Shown here one piece after another: positions 26,960-35,686 of a DNA stretch of 58,860 bases (position 1 is its first letter; each line of letters starts with the position of its first letter). Made by a program: the position numbers and the translations under genes. The notes below the pieces were generated by a model that saw nothing but the letters and a program-made list of their open reading frames with translations, was not told the DNA's origin and did no database searches. The stretch lies in NCBI GenBank assembly GCA_029009115.1, contig JAQXJU010000045.1, forward strand, positions 1 through 58,860, given 5' to 3'. Origin of the DNA: Bacteroidales bacterium. Lineage in GTDB: Bacteria; Bacteroidota; Bacteroidia; Bacteroidales; UBA932.

Positions 26960-27938
26960 GAGTCTGTTCTCCCTTCAGCTTGCCGATTCGCTTGCGGTAT
27001 AACTGCCAGGTATTGAATACATTATGCCAGATGGAATAGAATCCTCCGGCGATTGAGATTACCGGGTTGAGGAAGGTGTACCCAAGCCATATTCCGAATA
27101 CTGTATTCTTTTGGCCCAGAGCCTGACCGGCACTGATGGGGCATCCGTACCGCGCCCCTATCATACGCCCCGAGGCGAACTGCAGTATGCAAGCCAGAAG
27201 CGACCCTCCGGCAATTTCAAGCAGCAGCCACATAGACCCTCCGCTGTGGACTATTGCCCGGGTGCTCATAAGTATAGCCAGCCCCAGCGACACCGCCCAG
27301 ATGCTGAAACTTGCCGAACTGTACCTTAGAAACCAGGCGTGAATCCCCGGCAGAAGGTATCGGACAGCCCAGGCCGCCAGACACGGGAGAATCAGCAGAG
27401 GAAATACCTTTGAAATAATCAGCAGGAATGACTTCCAAAAGCTCATCCCCTCGATAGGGTGAATCAGAGGAACGGTCAGAGGCACCATCACCGACACCAG
27501 AAGATTGATAAGAACGGTGTAGGTCACGACTCCTGCCATATTGCCCCCGAGTTTGCCTGTAACCACGGCACAGGCGGTTGCCGTAGGACAAATGATGCAG
27601 AGCATAAATGCTTCAAGAGCATAGCGGAGCTGAATTCCGGGGAACGATGCAATCAGAAAAGCGAGAGCCGTGAACAGACCTCCCTGGAGCAACAGAAGCC
27701 ATCCCATCCAGCGATGCAGCCTCATTTGCCTTGGCTCTATCTTGCAGAAACTCAGAAACAGCATCGCAAAGAGGAGCATAGGCTGAATGCTCTTGCAAAG
27801 CGACAGCAACACCGGCCCTGCGGGGTGCAGAGCCGGGATTGAACGGTATATCAGGTATGCCGCGACACCGGATACCATACTGATTATGAGCATCCAGTCT
27901 TTGATGAACTTACCCAGCGAATACCTGTATGCAGACAT
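26940..27938 (-). CDS. BASS-type (bile acid:sodium symporter-like) membrane transporter
   Basis: 332 residues from the ATG at 27938, which overlaps the thioesterase stop by one base (TGATG). About nine to ten membrane helices. The segment [27 protein letters not shown] (~115-140) resembles the core crossover of BASS-fold carriers, and [17 protein letters not shown] (~270-290) resembles the second half's crossover. The family moves organic anions with sodium, but substrate here is unknown; the assignment to BASS is by pattern and moderate. Last gene of the nif3-thioesterase unit, tail-to-tail with purT. Confidence 0.62.
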   Translation of the reverse strand: MSAYRYSLGKFIKDWMLIISMVSGVAAYLIYRSIPALHPAGPVLLSLCKSIQPMLLFAMLFLSFCKIEPRQMRLHRWMGWLLLLQGGLFTALAFLIASFPGIQLRYALEAFMLCIICPTATACAVVTGKLGGNMAGVVTYTVLINLLVSVMVPLTVPLIHPIEGMSFWKSFLLIISKVFPLLILPCLAAWAVRYLLPGIHAWFLRYSSASFSIWAVSLGLAILMSTRAIVHSGGSMWLLLEIAGGSLLACILQFASGRMIGARYGCPISAGQALGQKNTVFGIWLGYTFLNPVISIAGGFYSIWHNVFNTWQLYRKRIGKLKGEQTPIAGEP

Positions 27939-28669
27939 CAGAAACTGATTTTTTCTATGAAAATCTGGCGGTCCTCGCAACGCCCTTCGATGTACCAGTC
28001 ATCCCCGACCTGCAGCGACAGCAGAGATACAGTCTCGCCCGGAAGGGCCTCCTTGTTGAAGTTTATGCTAAGCTCCCTGACCTGACGGGCGCGCAAAAGT
28101 TCCAGAGGAAGCACGTCGAAAGCCCAGACGGAATACTTGACATTGTTCACGTGGCCGTTGCAGTCGAGGTCGGAATACAGGACGGTGTGTTCCCCGGCAA
28201 GTGAGAATACCTCTCCCCTCGGAGGCACTATCTTAGCGCATCCCTCTTCGAATAGTTTTTCGCTGTTCTGCGCAGAAAGATCAATGATTCCGTCGAGCCT
28301 GTCGGTACGCACGGCCCTTCTTGTGCTGATATCCATCAGTATCCAGGAGCTGGTTCCGCGTATGAGCTCACCGCCGTCCTTGTCAAGGAGTCTGTACTCA
28401 CGTCCCGAGAAAAGTCCCTCGAAGCCCGTGTGCCAGGTCTCTGCCGTTACGGTATCGCGCCTGACGGGCATCCTGTCGAAACGGACGTGCATACGCGCGA
28501 GTATCCATACAAGATTGAGAGGAGCAAGATGATGGTCGGCGAATCCGAGAGGCTCCGCACCTGCGGCAGCCATCTCCTGAGCGATGTCAAGAAAGGCAGT
28601 CGGTCTCAGCCTGGACTCACAGTCTATCATATAGTAAGGCAGACTGATTTCTTTTGTGAATTTGTTCAT
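27938..28669 (-). CDS. Acyl-ACP thioesterase (FatA-like double hotdog)
   Basis: 243 residues. Two hotdog domains: residues ~1-130 and ~150-243. The active-site style motif DLDCNGHVNNVKY (~167-179) matches the D.N.HVNN pattern of plant and bacterial acyl-ACP thioesterases (PF01643), and the N-terminal part has WILARMHVRFDRMP and FEGLFSGREYRLLD. It releases free fatty acids from acyl-ACP. acpP lies elsewhere in the window (52840). It sits between nif3 and the transporter, with 33 bases before it; an exported or recycled fatty or organic acid is only a guess. Confidence 0.85.
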   Translation of the reverse strand: MNKFTKEISLPYYMIDCESRLRPTAFLDIAQEMAAAGAEPLGFADHHLAPLNLVWILARMHVRFDRMPVRRDTVTAETWHTGFEGLFSGREYRLLDKDGGELIRGTSSWILMDISTRRAVRTDRLDGIIDLSAQNSEKLFEEGCAKIVPPRGEVFSLAGEHTVLYSDLDCNGHVNNVKYSVWAFDVLPLELLRARQVRELSINFNKEALPGETVSLLSLQVGDDWYIEGRCEDRQIFIEKISF

Positions 28670-28702
28670 TTTGTCAGGTTTAAGTCTTTGTAAACTGTTT
28701 GT

Positions 28703-29488
28703 TCAAAGGGCGTAGCGTATGGGGTTGGTCTGAGTCTCTGCCAGTAGTATTTCCACTTCAGGAACGCTTTCGTGGATGATGTCCCGCAGCAGACAAGAAG
28801 TAAACTGTTCGCTCTGAAAGTGCCCGAGTTCAACAAGAATCATACCTTCGCCGTCAAAGAAGTCGTGATAATGCAATTCACCGGTGATGAAACAGTCCGC
28901 CCCCTTTTCGAGTGCGTCTTTCATCAGAAAGGCCCCGGCGCCCCCGCACAGAGCCACTCTGCGAATCGTCTTTTTCTGGGTGCAGTTATGGCGTATGCAC
29001 TCCACCCCGAAGATTTCCTTCAGCCTCAGGATGAACTCCCCGGCATCCTCTCCGCAAGGCAGTTCTCCTATGACTCCGCTTCCGGCTTCGTCTGCACAGA
29101 CGGGTCGCAGCCACTCCAGACCCCCCGACAAGCCAATCATCTCTGCAATCTTATAGTTCACCCCTCCGCGGACATTGTCCAGATTCGTGTGGGCAGAATA
29201 AAGGGCTATACCCTCAGAGAGCGCCTTAATGACACATCTTTGCTGCCAGGTTGCCCCGCTGATGCTTCTCAATGGCCTGAAAATGAGAGGATGATGAGAC
29301 ACTACCAAATTGCATCCCTTTGCTATGGCTTCGTCAATCACTTCTTCGCTTATGTCCAGACTGACAAGTACCTTGCTCACCGGAGTGTCCGGAAAGCCAA
29401 GCTGAAGTCCGCTGTTGTCGTAATCCTCCTGCAGGCGCAGTGGTGCATAAGCCTCGATGGCATCGATGATTGAGCGTATCATTGTCAT
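28703..29488 (-). CDS. Nif3-like dinuclear metal centre protein (YbgI/NIF3 family)
   Basis: 261 residues from the ATG at 29488 (an ATG two codons later and a TTG three codons earlier are alternatives). Metal-ligand motifs: NLVVSHHPLIFRP (~62-74), YSAHTNLDNVRGGVNYKIAEMIGL (~98-121, Asp ligand in THTNLD-like SAHTNLD), CGGAGAFLMKDALEKGADCFITGELHYHD (~200) and a final ELGHFQSEQ (~230). Often annotated as GTP cyclohydrolase I type 2, but the role of most members is not established. First gene of a minus unit with a good promoter 20 bases upstream. Confidence 0.9.
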   Translation of the reverse strand: MTMIRSIIDAIEAYAPLRLQEDYDNSGLQLGFPDTPVSKVLVSLDISEEVIDEAIAKGCNLVVSHHPLIFRPLRSISGATWQQRCVIKALSEGIALYSAHTNLDNVRGGVNYKIAEMIGLSGGLEWLRPVCADEAGSGVIGELPCGEDAGEFILRLKEIFGVECIRHNCTQKKTIRRVALCGGAGAFLMKDALEKGADCFITGELHYHDFFDGEGMILVELGHFQSEQFTSCLLRDIIHESVPEVEILLAETQTNPIRYAL

Positions 29489-29507
29489 AGTATGCAATAT
29501 TTTACTC

Positions 29508-29537
29508 CAAAGATAGTGTCTTTGAATGTATTCTCAA
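29508..29537 (-). promoter_or_regulatory. Bacteroidota promoter for nif3-thioesterase-transporter
   Basis: Minus strand: -33 TTG (29537-29535), 19-base spacer, -7 TATCTTTG (29515-29508), 20 bases before the nif3 ATG. Good consensus match. Confidence 0.6.
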
Positions 29538-29559
29538 CGGCTAAATCACATATTATTGT

Positions 29560-29567
29560 TACCTTCG
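29560..29567 (+). promoter_or_regulatory. -7-like box (TACCTTCG) of folB
   Basis: One base off TAnnTTTG, 19 bases before the folB ATG. The -33 region is not clear. Same TTCG variant as at purE. Confidence 0.35.
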
Positions 29568-29586
29568 TCAATATAAACCAACGCCT

Positions 29587-29934
29587 ATGCTAGGAAAGAT
29601 TGAACTCAAGGGAATGAAGTTCCACGCGTTTCACGGCTGCCTTAAGGAAGAACAGCTCAATGGGAATGACTTTCTTGTAGATATAGAATTCCAATACGAC
29701 TTCGAGCAGGCCGCCATAGAGGATGATCTCTCAAAGGCTGTCGATTATGGTATTATCTATAAGATAGTTGCCGCTCAGATGGAAATCCGCTCCGATCTTC
29801 TCGAGAACCTGGTCTGGAGAATCCGCACGGCCGTTTCAGAAGCTTTTCCCCAAATCAGCGGACTTCACGTTAAGGTGTTCAAGCCCAATCCTCCGGTGGA
29901 GGGTAGCGTTTCTTACAGTTCAGCCGAACTCTGA
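29587..29934 (+). CDS. folB: Dihydroneopterin aldolase
   Basis: 115 residues, the usual size. IELKGMKFHAFHGCLKEEQ (5-23) contains the FHGCLxEEQ stretch (usual Y/F-H-G-V.xxE) with the substrate-binding Glu; DYGIIYKIV (~54-62) and LLENLVWRI (~75-83) match the family, and VKVFKPNPPVEG (~97-108) holds the catalytic Lys (KP.P). It splits dihydroneopterin in folate synthesis. Single gene between the divergent nif3 unit and the convergent comF. Confidence 0.92.
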   Translation: MLGKIELKGMKFHAFHGCLKEEQLNGNDFLVDIEFQYDFEQAAIEDDLSKAVDYGIIYKIVAAQMEIRSDLLENLVWRIRTAVSEAFPQISGLHVKVFKPNPPVEGSVSYSSAEL

Positions 29935-29937
29935 CCC

Positions 29938-30696
29938 TTACTCCAGTCCCGCAACTCCCAGAGTGGCCGCGGAGATTCGAACCTGCGGCTCAAAGACCTC
30001 TCTAAGTGCCCTGTGGCACTCGGCTATGGTTGCTCCTGTGGTGAATACATCATCCACAATCAGTATGTGCCCGGGAGAAGAGCCGCTTGTCTGAGCCACT
30101 CCTGCGCAGGCTTCCCTGACCCTGAAGGCCCCCCTTACGTTGCCGGCCCTCTCGTGAGAGTGAAGCGTTGCCTGCGAGCGGGTTTTCCGGACTCTCTCAA
30201 GCAGCCTTTTCTCCAGTCGCGCTCCGGGGAGACAGCTGCAGATTTCACTCGCGATGACCTCTGCCTGATTGTACCCCCTTTCCCAGAGGCGTCGCCGGTG
30301 CAGAGGTACCGGAACTATCAGGTCAACATCTTTGAACAGAGGCGAAGAGGCAAGTTCATTCCCGAGAATGCGGGCAAAGCGCCTCCCTTCGCCTAAAGCT
30401 CTTCCGTATTTGAGTTCGCGTGTAATCGAAGCATAGCCCGACTCAGAAGAGTAGTGGAAGAGAGCAGTCGCAAAGGCATAAGCCTCGCATCTTCCGCTTT
30501 CCTCGACAGTTTCCTGAATCCTGGCATTGAAGACATCTGCCATAGGGTTGCGCTTCATTCCAAAGTACCGGGTAAGGGGAATATCTGCGCGGCAAATCAT
30601 ACACAGGTCGGTCTCCGACGGCATCAACTCCCTTCCGCAGACCATACAGGTACGCGGAAACATAAAATCGGCAAGAGAAGAAAGAAGTCGAAACAT
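29938..30696 (-). CDS. ComF-family phosphoribosyltransferase-like protein
   Basis: 252 residues. N-terminal zinc-finger-like pairs CMVCG (17-21) and CMIC (32-35), then the type I PRT domain with the PRPP loop HILIVDDVFTTGATI (~211-225). The KRLL.R.RKT.SQ stretch (~160-175) fits ComFC/GntX. Known members serve DNA uptake or purine/carbon recycling; the exact reaction is not settled. Its ATG overlaps the fabG stop (TGATG). Confidence 0.88.
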   Translation of the reverse strand: MFRLLSSLADFMFPRTCMVCGRELMPSETDLCMICRADIPLTRYFGMKRNPMADVFNARIQETVEESGRCEAYAFATALFHYSSESGYASITRELKYGRALGEGRRFARILGNELASSPLFKDVDLIVPVPLHRRRLWERGYNQAEVIASEICSCLPGARLEKRLLERVRKTRSQATLHSHERAGNVRGAFRVREACAGVAQTSGSSPGHILIVDDVFTTGATIAECHRALREVFEPQVRISAATLGVAGLE

Positions 30697-31442
30697 CAGC
30701 AGGCCATTGCCCCGCAGCAGTTGATTACCTGCCCGCTGACATAAGACGACATACTGCTTGCAAGGAACAGGGCTACGCCCGCAACATCCTCGGGGGTGCC
30801 TCCCCTCCTTAAGGGTATGGTCTTTATCCAGGCATCCCTCACTTCCTGAGGCATAGCTGCTGTCATATCAGAGATAATGAATCCGGGAGCTATGCAGTTG
30901 GCACGTATCCCGCGGGGACCCATCTCCTTTGCTATTGATTTAGTGAGGCCTATCAGTCCTGCCTTTGAAGCGGAGTAGTTGCACTGTCCGGCATTACCGG
31001 CTTCTCCCACCACCGAAGACATACTTATGATGCTGCCGCCCCTCTGTTTGGACATTATCGGTGTCACAGCGTGAATGAAGTTGAAGGCCGACTTGAGATT
31101 GACGTTGATTACAGCATCCCACTGGCCCTCCTCCATCCTCAGCATCAGGGTGTCGCGGGTAATTCCGGCATTGTTCACAAGAATATCGATGCGGCCGAAT
31201 TCTTCTCTTACCTTTTCGACAACCTCGTGAGCGGCTTCGAACTTAGACGCGTCCGATGCGTATGCCTTTGCCTTTACTCCTAGAGCCTCAATCTCCTTGA
31301 GTGTAGATAGGGCAGTATCGTCTATTACCAGATCCGTAAAAGCAACAGCTGCTCCTTCGGAAGCGAACCTGAGGGCTATGGCCTTGCCTATTCCCCTCGC
31401 TGCGCCCGTAATGAGGGCGACTTTATCTTTAAGAAGTCCCAT
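30696..31442 (-). CDS. fabG: 3-oxoacyl-ACP reductase (SDR family)
   Basis: 248 residues from ATG 31442 (nine upstream codons in frame are not needed). Classic SDR: GAARGIG (13-19), NNAG (~88-91), catalytic Ser-Tyr-Lys in SSVVGEAGNAGQCNYSASKAG region (~138-158) and FIISDMTAAMP after PGF. The C-terminus reads VSGQVINCCGAMAC where most FabG have NVDGGM, a small oddity. Reduces 3-oxoacyl-ACP with NADPH in fatty acid synthesis. Paired with comF. Confidence 0.88.
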   Translation of the reverse strand: MGLLKDKVALITGAARGIGKAIALRFASEGAAVAFTDLVIDDTALSTLKEIEALGVKAKAYASDASKFEAAHEVVEKVREEFGRIDILVNNAGITRDTLMLRMEEGQWDAVINVNLKSAFNFIHAVTPIMSKQRGGSIISMSSVVGEAGNAGQCNYSASKAGLIGLTKSIAKEMGPRGIRANCIAPGFIISDMTAAMPQEVRDAWIKTIPLRRGGTPEDVAGVALFLASSMSSYVSGQVINCCGAMAC

Positions 31443-31512
31443 AATCCAAAACGCAGACCCTCCGGACATTTTTCAGAGGGCTGAAATTCTACGAAGTTAA
31501 TAAGAATTATAT

Positions 31513-31520
31513 TATTTTTG
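31513..31520 (+). promoter_or_regulatory. -7 box (TATTTTTG) of the pepP-dap operon
   Basis: Full TAnnTTTG match 26 bases before the ATG at 31547. No clear -33 TTG. It probably drives aminopeptidase P, the radical SAM pair and dapBAF, which are all closely spaced. Confidence 0.4.
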
Positions 31521-31546
31521 TGAGAAACGCTTTACAGAATACAGCC

Positions 31547-32938
31547 ATGTTTGACAAGCAAACCTACATCTCCCGCCGCAAGGCTTTGGCAGAAAAGATG
31601 AAAAGCGAAGGCGGAATCATAGTCTTCCTTGGAAATGTCGATGCTCCGGCACAATACAGCAACAATCCCTACAAATGGCGTCAGGATTCCACCTGGCTTT
31701 ACTTCTTCGGCATAGACGAACCCCGTTATGCAGCCGTGCTGGATATTGACTCCGGAACCGAGACCATATATGCAGACGATGCCGATATCGACGACGTGAT
31801 ATGGAACGGGCCTACCCCTTCCGTGGCCGAGTATGCCGCCACTACCGGCATAAGCAGGACGGCATCCTACCGTGACCTCGAGATGGCCGTGGGAATGGCC
31901 CAGTGCTCTGGAAGAAAGGTCCATACCATACCTCCCACCCGCTACTACAACAAGATACGCCTCTCCCAGCTTTCGATATGGGAGCCTTCGGTTCCTCTTG
32001 TGAAGGCTATCATCAGTATGCGTCTTGTCAAGACCCCCGAAGAAATAGCCGCCATCGACGCCGCCTGCGACCTGGGTCGCGAGATGCACGTTCGCGCCCG
32101 TAAGGGAATAAGGCCCGGCCGGATTGAGCAGGAGATAGTCGGCGAGATGGAAAGCGTAGCCCTAAGCAAGGGCTGGGGAGTGAGTTTCTCCACCATTCTG
32201 ACCCAGCACGGAGAGGTGTTCCACTGTCACGACCACAGTGCCGCCATCGAGAGCGGCCGCCTGCTGGTTATTGATGCAGGAGTCGAGTCCAACTGCCACT
32301 ATGCCTCAGACTTCACCAGAACCTATCCTACCGGAGGCAAGTTCACGCCCCGTCAGAAAGACATCTACGACATAGTCTGCGACTGCAACAATGCCGCATT
32401 CGAGATGATACGCCCCGGAATCAGCTACCGCGAAGTCCATCTTGCCATAAGCCGCCTTATGCTCGAAAGGCTTTCCTGCCTGGGTCTTGTCAGGGGGAAT
32501 GTGGACGATATGCTCTCTCAGGGGGTTGCAGGCCTCTTTATGCCCCACGGCCTCGGACACAATATGGGGCTTGACGTCCACGATATGGAAGACTACGGCG
32601 AAGACCTCGTCGGCTACGACGACGACCAGAAGCGTTCACCCCTGCTCGGTCTCGGCAGCCTCAGGATGGCACGCCGTCTTGTTCCGGGGAATGTGATAAC
32701 CGATGAACCCGGAATCTACTTCATCCCCGCCCTGATTGCCAAATGGAAAGAAGAGGGCAAGTGCAGTGAGTTCATAAACTTCTCGGCTCTCGAGAGTTAC
32801 CGCGATTTCGGAGGGATACGCCTCGAAGATGACGTTCTCGTAACAGAGGACGGAGCAAGGCGTCTGGGCAGCCGCCGTCTTCCCATAGAGTCCCGCGAAG
32901 TGGAACTTGCAATGGAGGCTGACCTTGCCGGAAACTGA
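31547..32938 (+). CDS. Aminopeptidase P family (Xaa-Pro aminopeptidase, M24B)
   Basis: 463 residues from ATG 31547, downstream of the promoter box (nine extra codons upstream lack support). N-terminal creatinase-like domain (~1-170), then the pita-bread domain with the metal ligands: Asp in VIDAGVE (~243) and SDFTRTYP (~256), His in HGLGHNMGLDVHD (~335-347), Glu in DEPGIYF (~387) and GGIRLEDDV (~425). It removes N-terminal residues before proline. Five bases separate it from the radical SAM gene. Confidence 0.92.
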   Translation: MFDKQTYISRRKALAEKMKSEGGIIVFLGNVDAPAQYSNNPYKWRQDSTWLYFFGIDEPRYAAVLDIDSGTETIYADDADIDDVIWNGPTPSVAEYAATTGISRTASYRDLEMAVGMAQCSGRKVHTIPPTRYYNKIRLSQLSIWEPSVPLVKAIISMRLVKTPEEIAAIDAACDLGREMHVRARKGIRPGRIEQEIVGEMESVALSKGWGVSFSTILTQHGEVFHCHDHSAAIESGRLLVIDAGVESNCHYASDFTRTYPTGGKFTPRQKDIYDIVCDCNNAAFEMIRPGISYREVHLAISRLMLERLSCLGLVRGNVDDMLSQGVAGLFMPHGLGHNMGLDVHDMEDYGEDLVGYDDDQKRSPLLGLGSLRMARRLVPGNVITDEPGIYFIPALIAKWKEEGKCSEFINFSALESYRDFGGIRLEDDVLVTEDGARRLGSRRLPIESREVELAMEADLAGN

Positions 32939-32943
32939 CAGCT

Positions 32944-33993
32944 ATGTATAAGCTCTCCGACTACCTGCACAACGGGCTGCTGTACCTGAACAATCTGGCC
33001 AGACCTTCGCACAAGAAGCTCAGCCAGCTGATGATTTATGCCTCTACTGCCTGTCAGTCCAAGTGCAGGCACTGCTCGATATGGCGCAAGCCCCACGAAT
33101 GGCTGACTCTCGACGAGATTAAAACTTTGATGGCAAGCCGCTGTATAAGTCCGTCCACCACCGTAGGACTCGAGGGTGGAGAGTTCGTGATGCATCCCCA
33201 GGCCTTCGAGATAATGGAATGGTTCTCGCAAAACCATCCCAACTACACCCTTCTGACCAACGGACTTGCCGTTCCCAAGGTAGTCGAAGCAGTACGGCGC
33301 TATCATCCCCGGCACCTGTACATCTCGCTCGACGGCGACAAGCAGACCTACCCCCTGGTAAGAGGTGTGGATGGCTACGACAAGGTGGTGAGCCTCGTAA
33401 GCCAGATTCGCGACGAGGTCCCCGTATCGCTGATGTTCTGCCTCACCCCCTGGAACTCCTTCAAGGATATGGAGTACGTGGTCGATTTTGCTCTTCGCAA
33501 CCATATCGATGTCAGGATAGGTATTTACGGGACTATGGATTTCTTCGACACCGACGCCGAACTCCTGAATCTTGACAATTTCAGGGAATCCATCCCCGAA
33601 AACGTTCGCAAGACCTCGGAGAACTACGATTTCGTAGCCCTTTATGACGAGTGGCGCAAAGGCAGGCTCAATCTCCGCTGCCAGAGCATCTTCTCTTCAC
33701 TTGTTATTCACAGCAACGGCGATGTTCCCCTCTGCCAGAATCTGCCCGTGGTGCTGGGTAACATCAGGCAGCAGTCGCTCGACGAAATCTTCAACGGCAA
33801 GGTCGCTCACGAGATACAGTGCCGTTACAGCCGCGAATGCAACGGATGCTGGATTAATTTCCATCGCAAGTACGACATCATCCTGGCCCGCAACTTCGAG
33901 AAAGTTCTTCCGAAACGCTTGATAGAAAGGTTCTACGGCAAATACAGCTGGACCTCGGACCCTGCAAAAAAGTATAAAGACGTCATCAGATGA
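32944..33993 (+). CDS. Radical SAM protein with C-terminal SPASM-like cysteines, function unknown
   Basis: 349 residues. The radical SAM cluster is C37-x3-C41-x2-C44 (TACQSKCRHCSIW), followed by a GGE-type SAM motif (GLEGGEF, ~76) and LYISLDGD (~123). A second Cys-rich region near the C-terminus (RCQSIFSSLVIHSNGDVPLCQ, ~235-260, and C-x5-C-x2-C around 295-303) looks like a SPASM or twitch domain holding auxiliary Fe-S. Such proteins modify peptides, sugars or alcohols. It is translationally coupled (ATGA) to a Gfo/Idh/MocA oxidoreductase. By analogy with radical SAM/dehydrogenase pairs of aminoglycoside chemistry (AprD4/AprD3) a sugar or polyol change is possible; this is inference only. Confidence 0.85.
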   Translation: MYKLSDYLHNGLLYLNNLARPSHKKLSQLMIYASTACQSKCRHCSIWRKPHEWLTLDEIKTLMASRCISPSTTVGLEGGEFVMHPQAFEIMEWFSQNHPNYTLLTNGLAVPKVVEAVRRYHPRHLYISLDGDKQTYPLVRGVDGYDKVVSLVSQIRDEVPVSLMFCLTPWNSFKDMEYVVDFALRNHIDVRIGIYGTMDFFDTDAELLNLDNFRESIPENVRKTSENYDFVALYDEWRKGRLNLRCQSIFSSLVIHSNGDVPLCQNLPVVLGNIRQQSLDEIFNGKVAHEIQCRYSRECNGCWINFHRKYDIILARNFEKVLPKRLIERFYGKYSWTSDPAKKYKDVIR

Positions 33994-35030
33994 CCAAAGA
34001 ACTCATAGAAAGATTTAAGAGAATCCGCACCGCCCGCTTCCTGAGCTCAGGCCCCTCCCGCAAATACGCCTTCGTGGGAATGGGACAGCACAGCCTCGGC
34101 AATCTGTATCCTGTCCTTGACTATCTGAATGTGCCTCTGAAGTACATTTGCGTCACATCCGAAGACAAGGCCCGTCTGATTGCCCGCCGCTACCCCTCTG
34201 TCAGGGCAGTCACCTCTCTTGATGAGATACTCTCCGACAGCGAGGTTGCCGGAGTCTTTGTCGCCGCATCGCCCTCGGTCCATTTCTCAATCGCGTCGCA
34301 GGTCCTCGGCAGCGGAAAGGCCCTCTTCATCGAAAAACCGCCCTGCTCCAGTCTTGAAGAACTGCTCGCCCTGAAGCAGCTCTGCTCCGCCGGCAAGCCC
34401 ATCTTCGAGGCAGGCCTTCAGAAGAGATACGCTCCGGCGGTAGGAAAACTCCTTGGCCGCCTGTCTTCCGACCGCCCCTCCCACTACAGTCTGCGCTACC
34501 GCACCGGGGCTTATCCCGAAGGGAATCCCCTGCTGGACCTTTACATCCACCCTCTGGACCTTGTAAGTTACCTCTTCGGCGAGGCGGAACTCCTGTGCTG
34601 TGAGACCAGCCCTGATTCTTCGCTCCTGCTCGTGCTCGCTCATCCCGGCGGAGTGAGGGGAACGCTCGAACTGTCCACCTCGGGCAGCTGGGCCTCTGCA
34701 GGCGAGAGCCTGAGAGTCACTTCGAAGGCCGGGGAGTACCTGCTCGAAGGGATGGACACTCTCTGCTTCCACCCCGGCAGCCGCAAGATTGCAGGGATTC
34801 CTCTAGAGAAAACAGGCTTGTCTTCAGAAAGAATTCACTATCTTTATTCCCGTAACGGCTTCAACCCCGTGGTTGCCGACAACCAGATAGTATCTTCGGG
34901 CTACTTCGGCGAACTGAAGGCCTTTGTGGATGCTGCAGAGGGAGGCCGGAACAGAATTGTTACATCTATTGACGATATTATACCCACATACAGATTACTT
35001 GACAAAATAACTCAAAGACAATGCAGGTAG
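33990..35030 (+). CDS. Gfo/Idh/MocA-family oxidoreductase partner of the radical SAM protein
   Basis: 346 residues. Rossmann stretch FVGMGQHSLGNLYP (~28-41), ..VAASPSVHFSIASQVLGSGKALFIEKPP (EKP at ~114) and a C-terminal alpha/beta substrate domain. No signal peptide, so cytoplasmic, unlike the Tat-type relative at 4450. Start ATG overlaps the radical SAM stop by four bases; its end overlaps the dapB start by ten. Such tight joins argue for co-expression with both. Substrate unknown: a sugar, a polyol or an amino-acid derivative are all possible. Confidence 0.85.
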   Translation: MTKELIERFKRIRTARFLSSGPSRKYAFVGMGQHSLGNLYPVLDYLNVPLKYICVTSEDKARLIARRYPSVRAVTSLDEILSDSEVAGVFVAASPSVHFSIASQVLGSGKALFIEKPPCSSLEELLALKQLCSAGKPIFEAGLQKRYAPAVGKLLGRLSSDRPSHYSLRYRTGAYPEGNPLLDLYIHPLDLVSYLFGEAELLCCETSPDSSLLLVLAHPGGVRGTLELSTSGSWASAGESLRVTSKAGEYLLEGMDTLCFHPGSRKIAGIPLEKTGLSSERIHYLYSRNGFNPVVADNQIVSSGYFGELKAFVDAAEGGRNRIVTSIDDIIPTYRLLDKITQRQCR

Positions 35031-35686
35031 TAATAAGCGGATATGGCAAGATGGGCCATATGATTGAGGGCATACTCCTCAACAAGCGAATGGAAGTTGC
35101 TCTCGCAAGCGAAGATGTGTGCTCGGTAGATCCCGAGATTGCAAAAGAAAGCGTTTGCATAGACTTCACCACACCCGAAGCATTCAAGGCAAATTACAAG
35201 TTCATAGCCGAACACTTCAAGGCCGCCGTCATAGGCACTACAGGCTGGGATGACATCAGGGAAGAGGTCATTGCAGCATTCGAGAAGGCCGGGACACCAA
35301 TGATTTACTCCGCCAATTTCTCAATCGGTGTGAATGCCGTTTTCGCCGCAGTCGAGAAAGCCTGCGAGATTCTCAACTGCCACGGCTACATTCCCCATAT
35401 CGAAGAGATTCACCATATCCACAAGAAAGATGCTCCCAGCGGGACAGCCAAGACCCTTGCCTCGATAGTCGAAAAGGGAATAGGGATACGTCCAGACATC
35501 ACTTCCTTCCGCGAGGGCGAAGTTCCCGGAACCCACATAGTCAAATTTAAGTCCGAGGTTGACAAAATCAAGATTTCACACAAGGCTTACTCCCGTGTTG
35601 GCTTTGCCGAAGGAGCAGTTTATGCTGCCACTCTGACCGAAGGTCTCAGCGGGGTACACGAGTTCAAGGACCTTATTCTGAAATGA
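35021..35686 (+). CDS. dapB: 4-hydroxy-tetrahydrodipicolinate reductase
   Basis: 221 residues, the short DapB form. VVISGYGKMGHMI (3-15) is the NAD(P) loop, IGTTGW (~72), SANFSIGVN (~99), and the catalytic motif EIHHIHKKDAPSGTA (~128-142) with His and Lys and the SGTA loop. It reduces HTPA to tetrahydrodipicolinate. Overlaps the stop of the preceding oxidoreductase and the start of dapA (ATGA). Confidence 0.95.
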   Translation: MQVVISGYGKMGHMIEGILLNKRMEVALASEDVCSVDPEIAKESVCIDFTTPEAFKANYKFIAEHFKAAVIGTTGWDDIREEVIAAFEKAGTPMIYSANFSIGVNAVFAAVEKACEILNCHGYIPHIEEIHHIHKKDAPSGTAKTLASIVEKGIGIRPDITSFREGEVPGTHIVKFKSEVDKIKISHKAYSRVGFAEGAVYAATLTEGLSGVHEFKDLILK

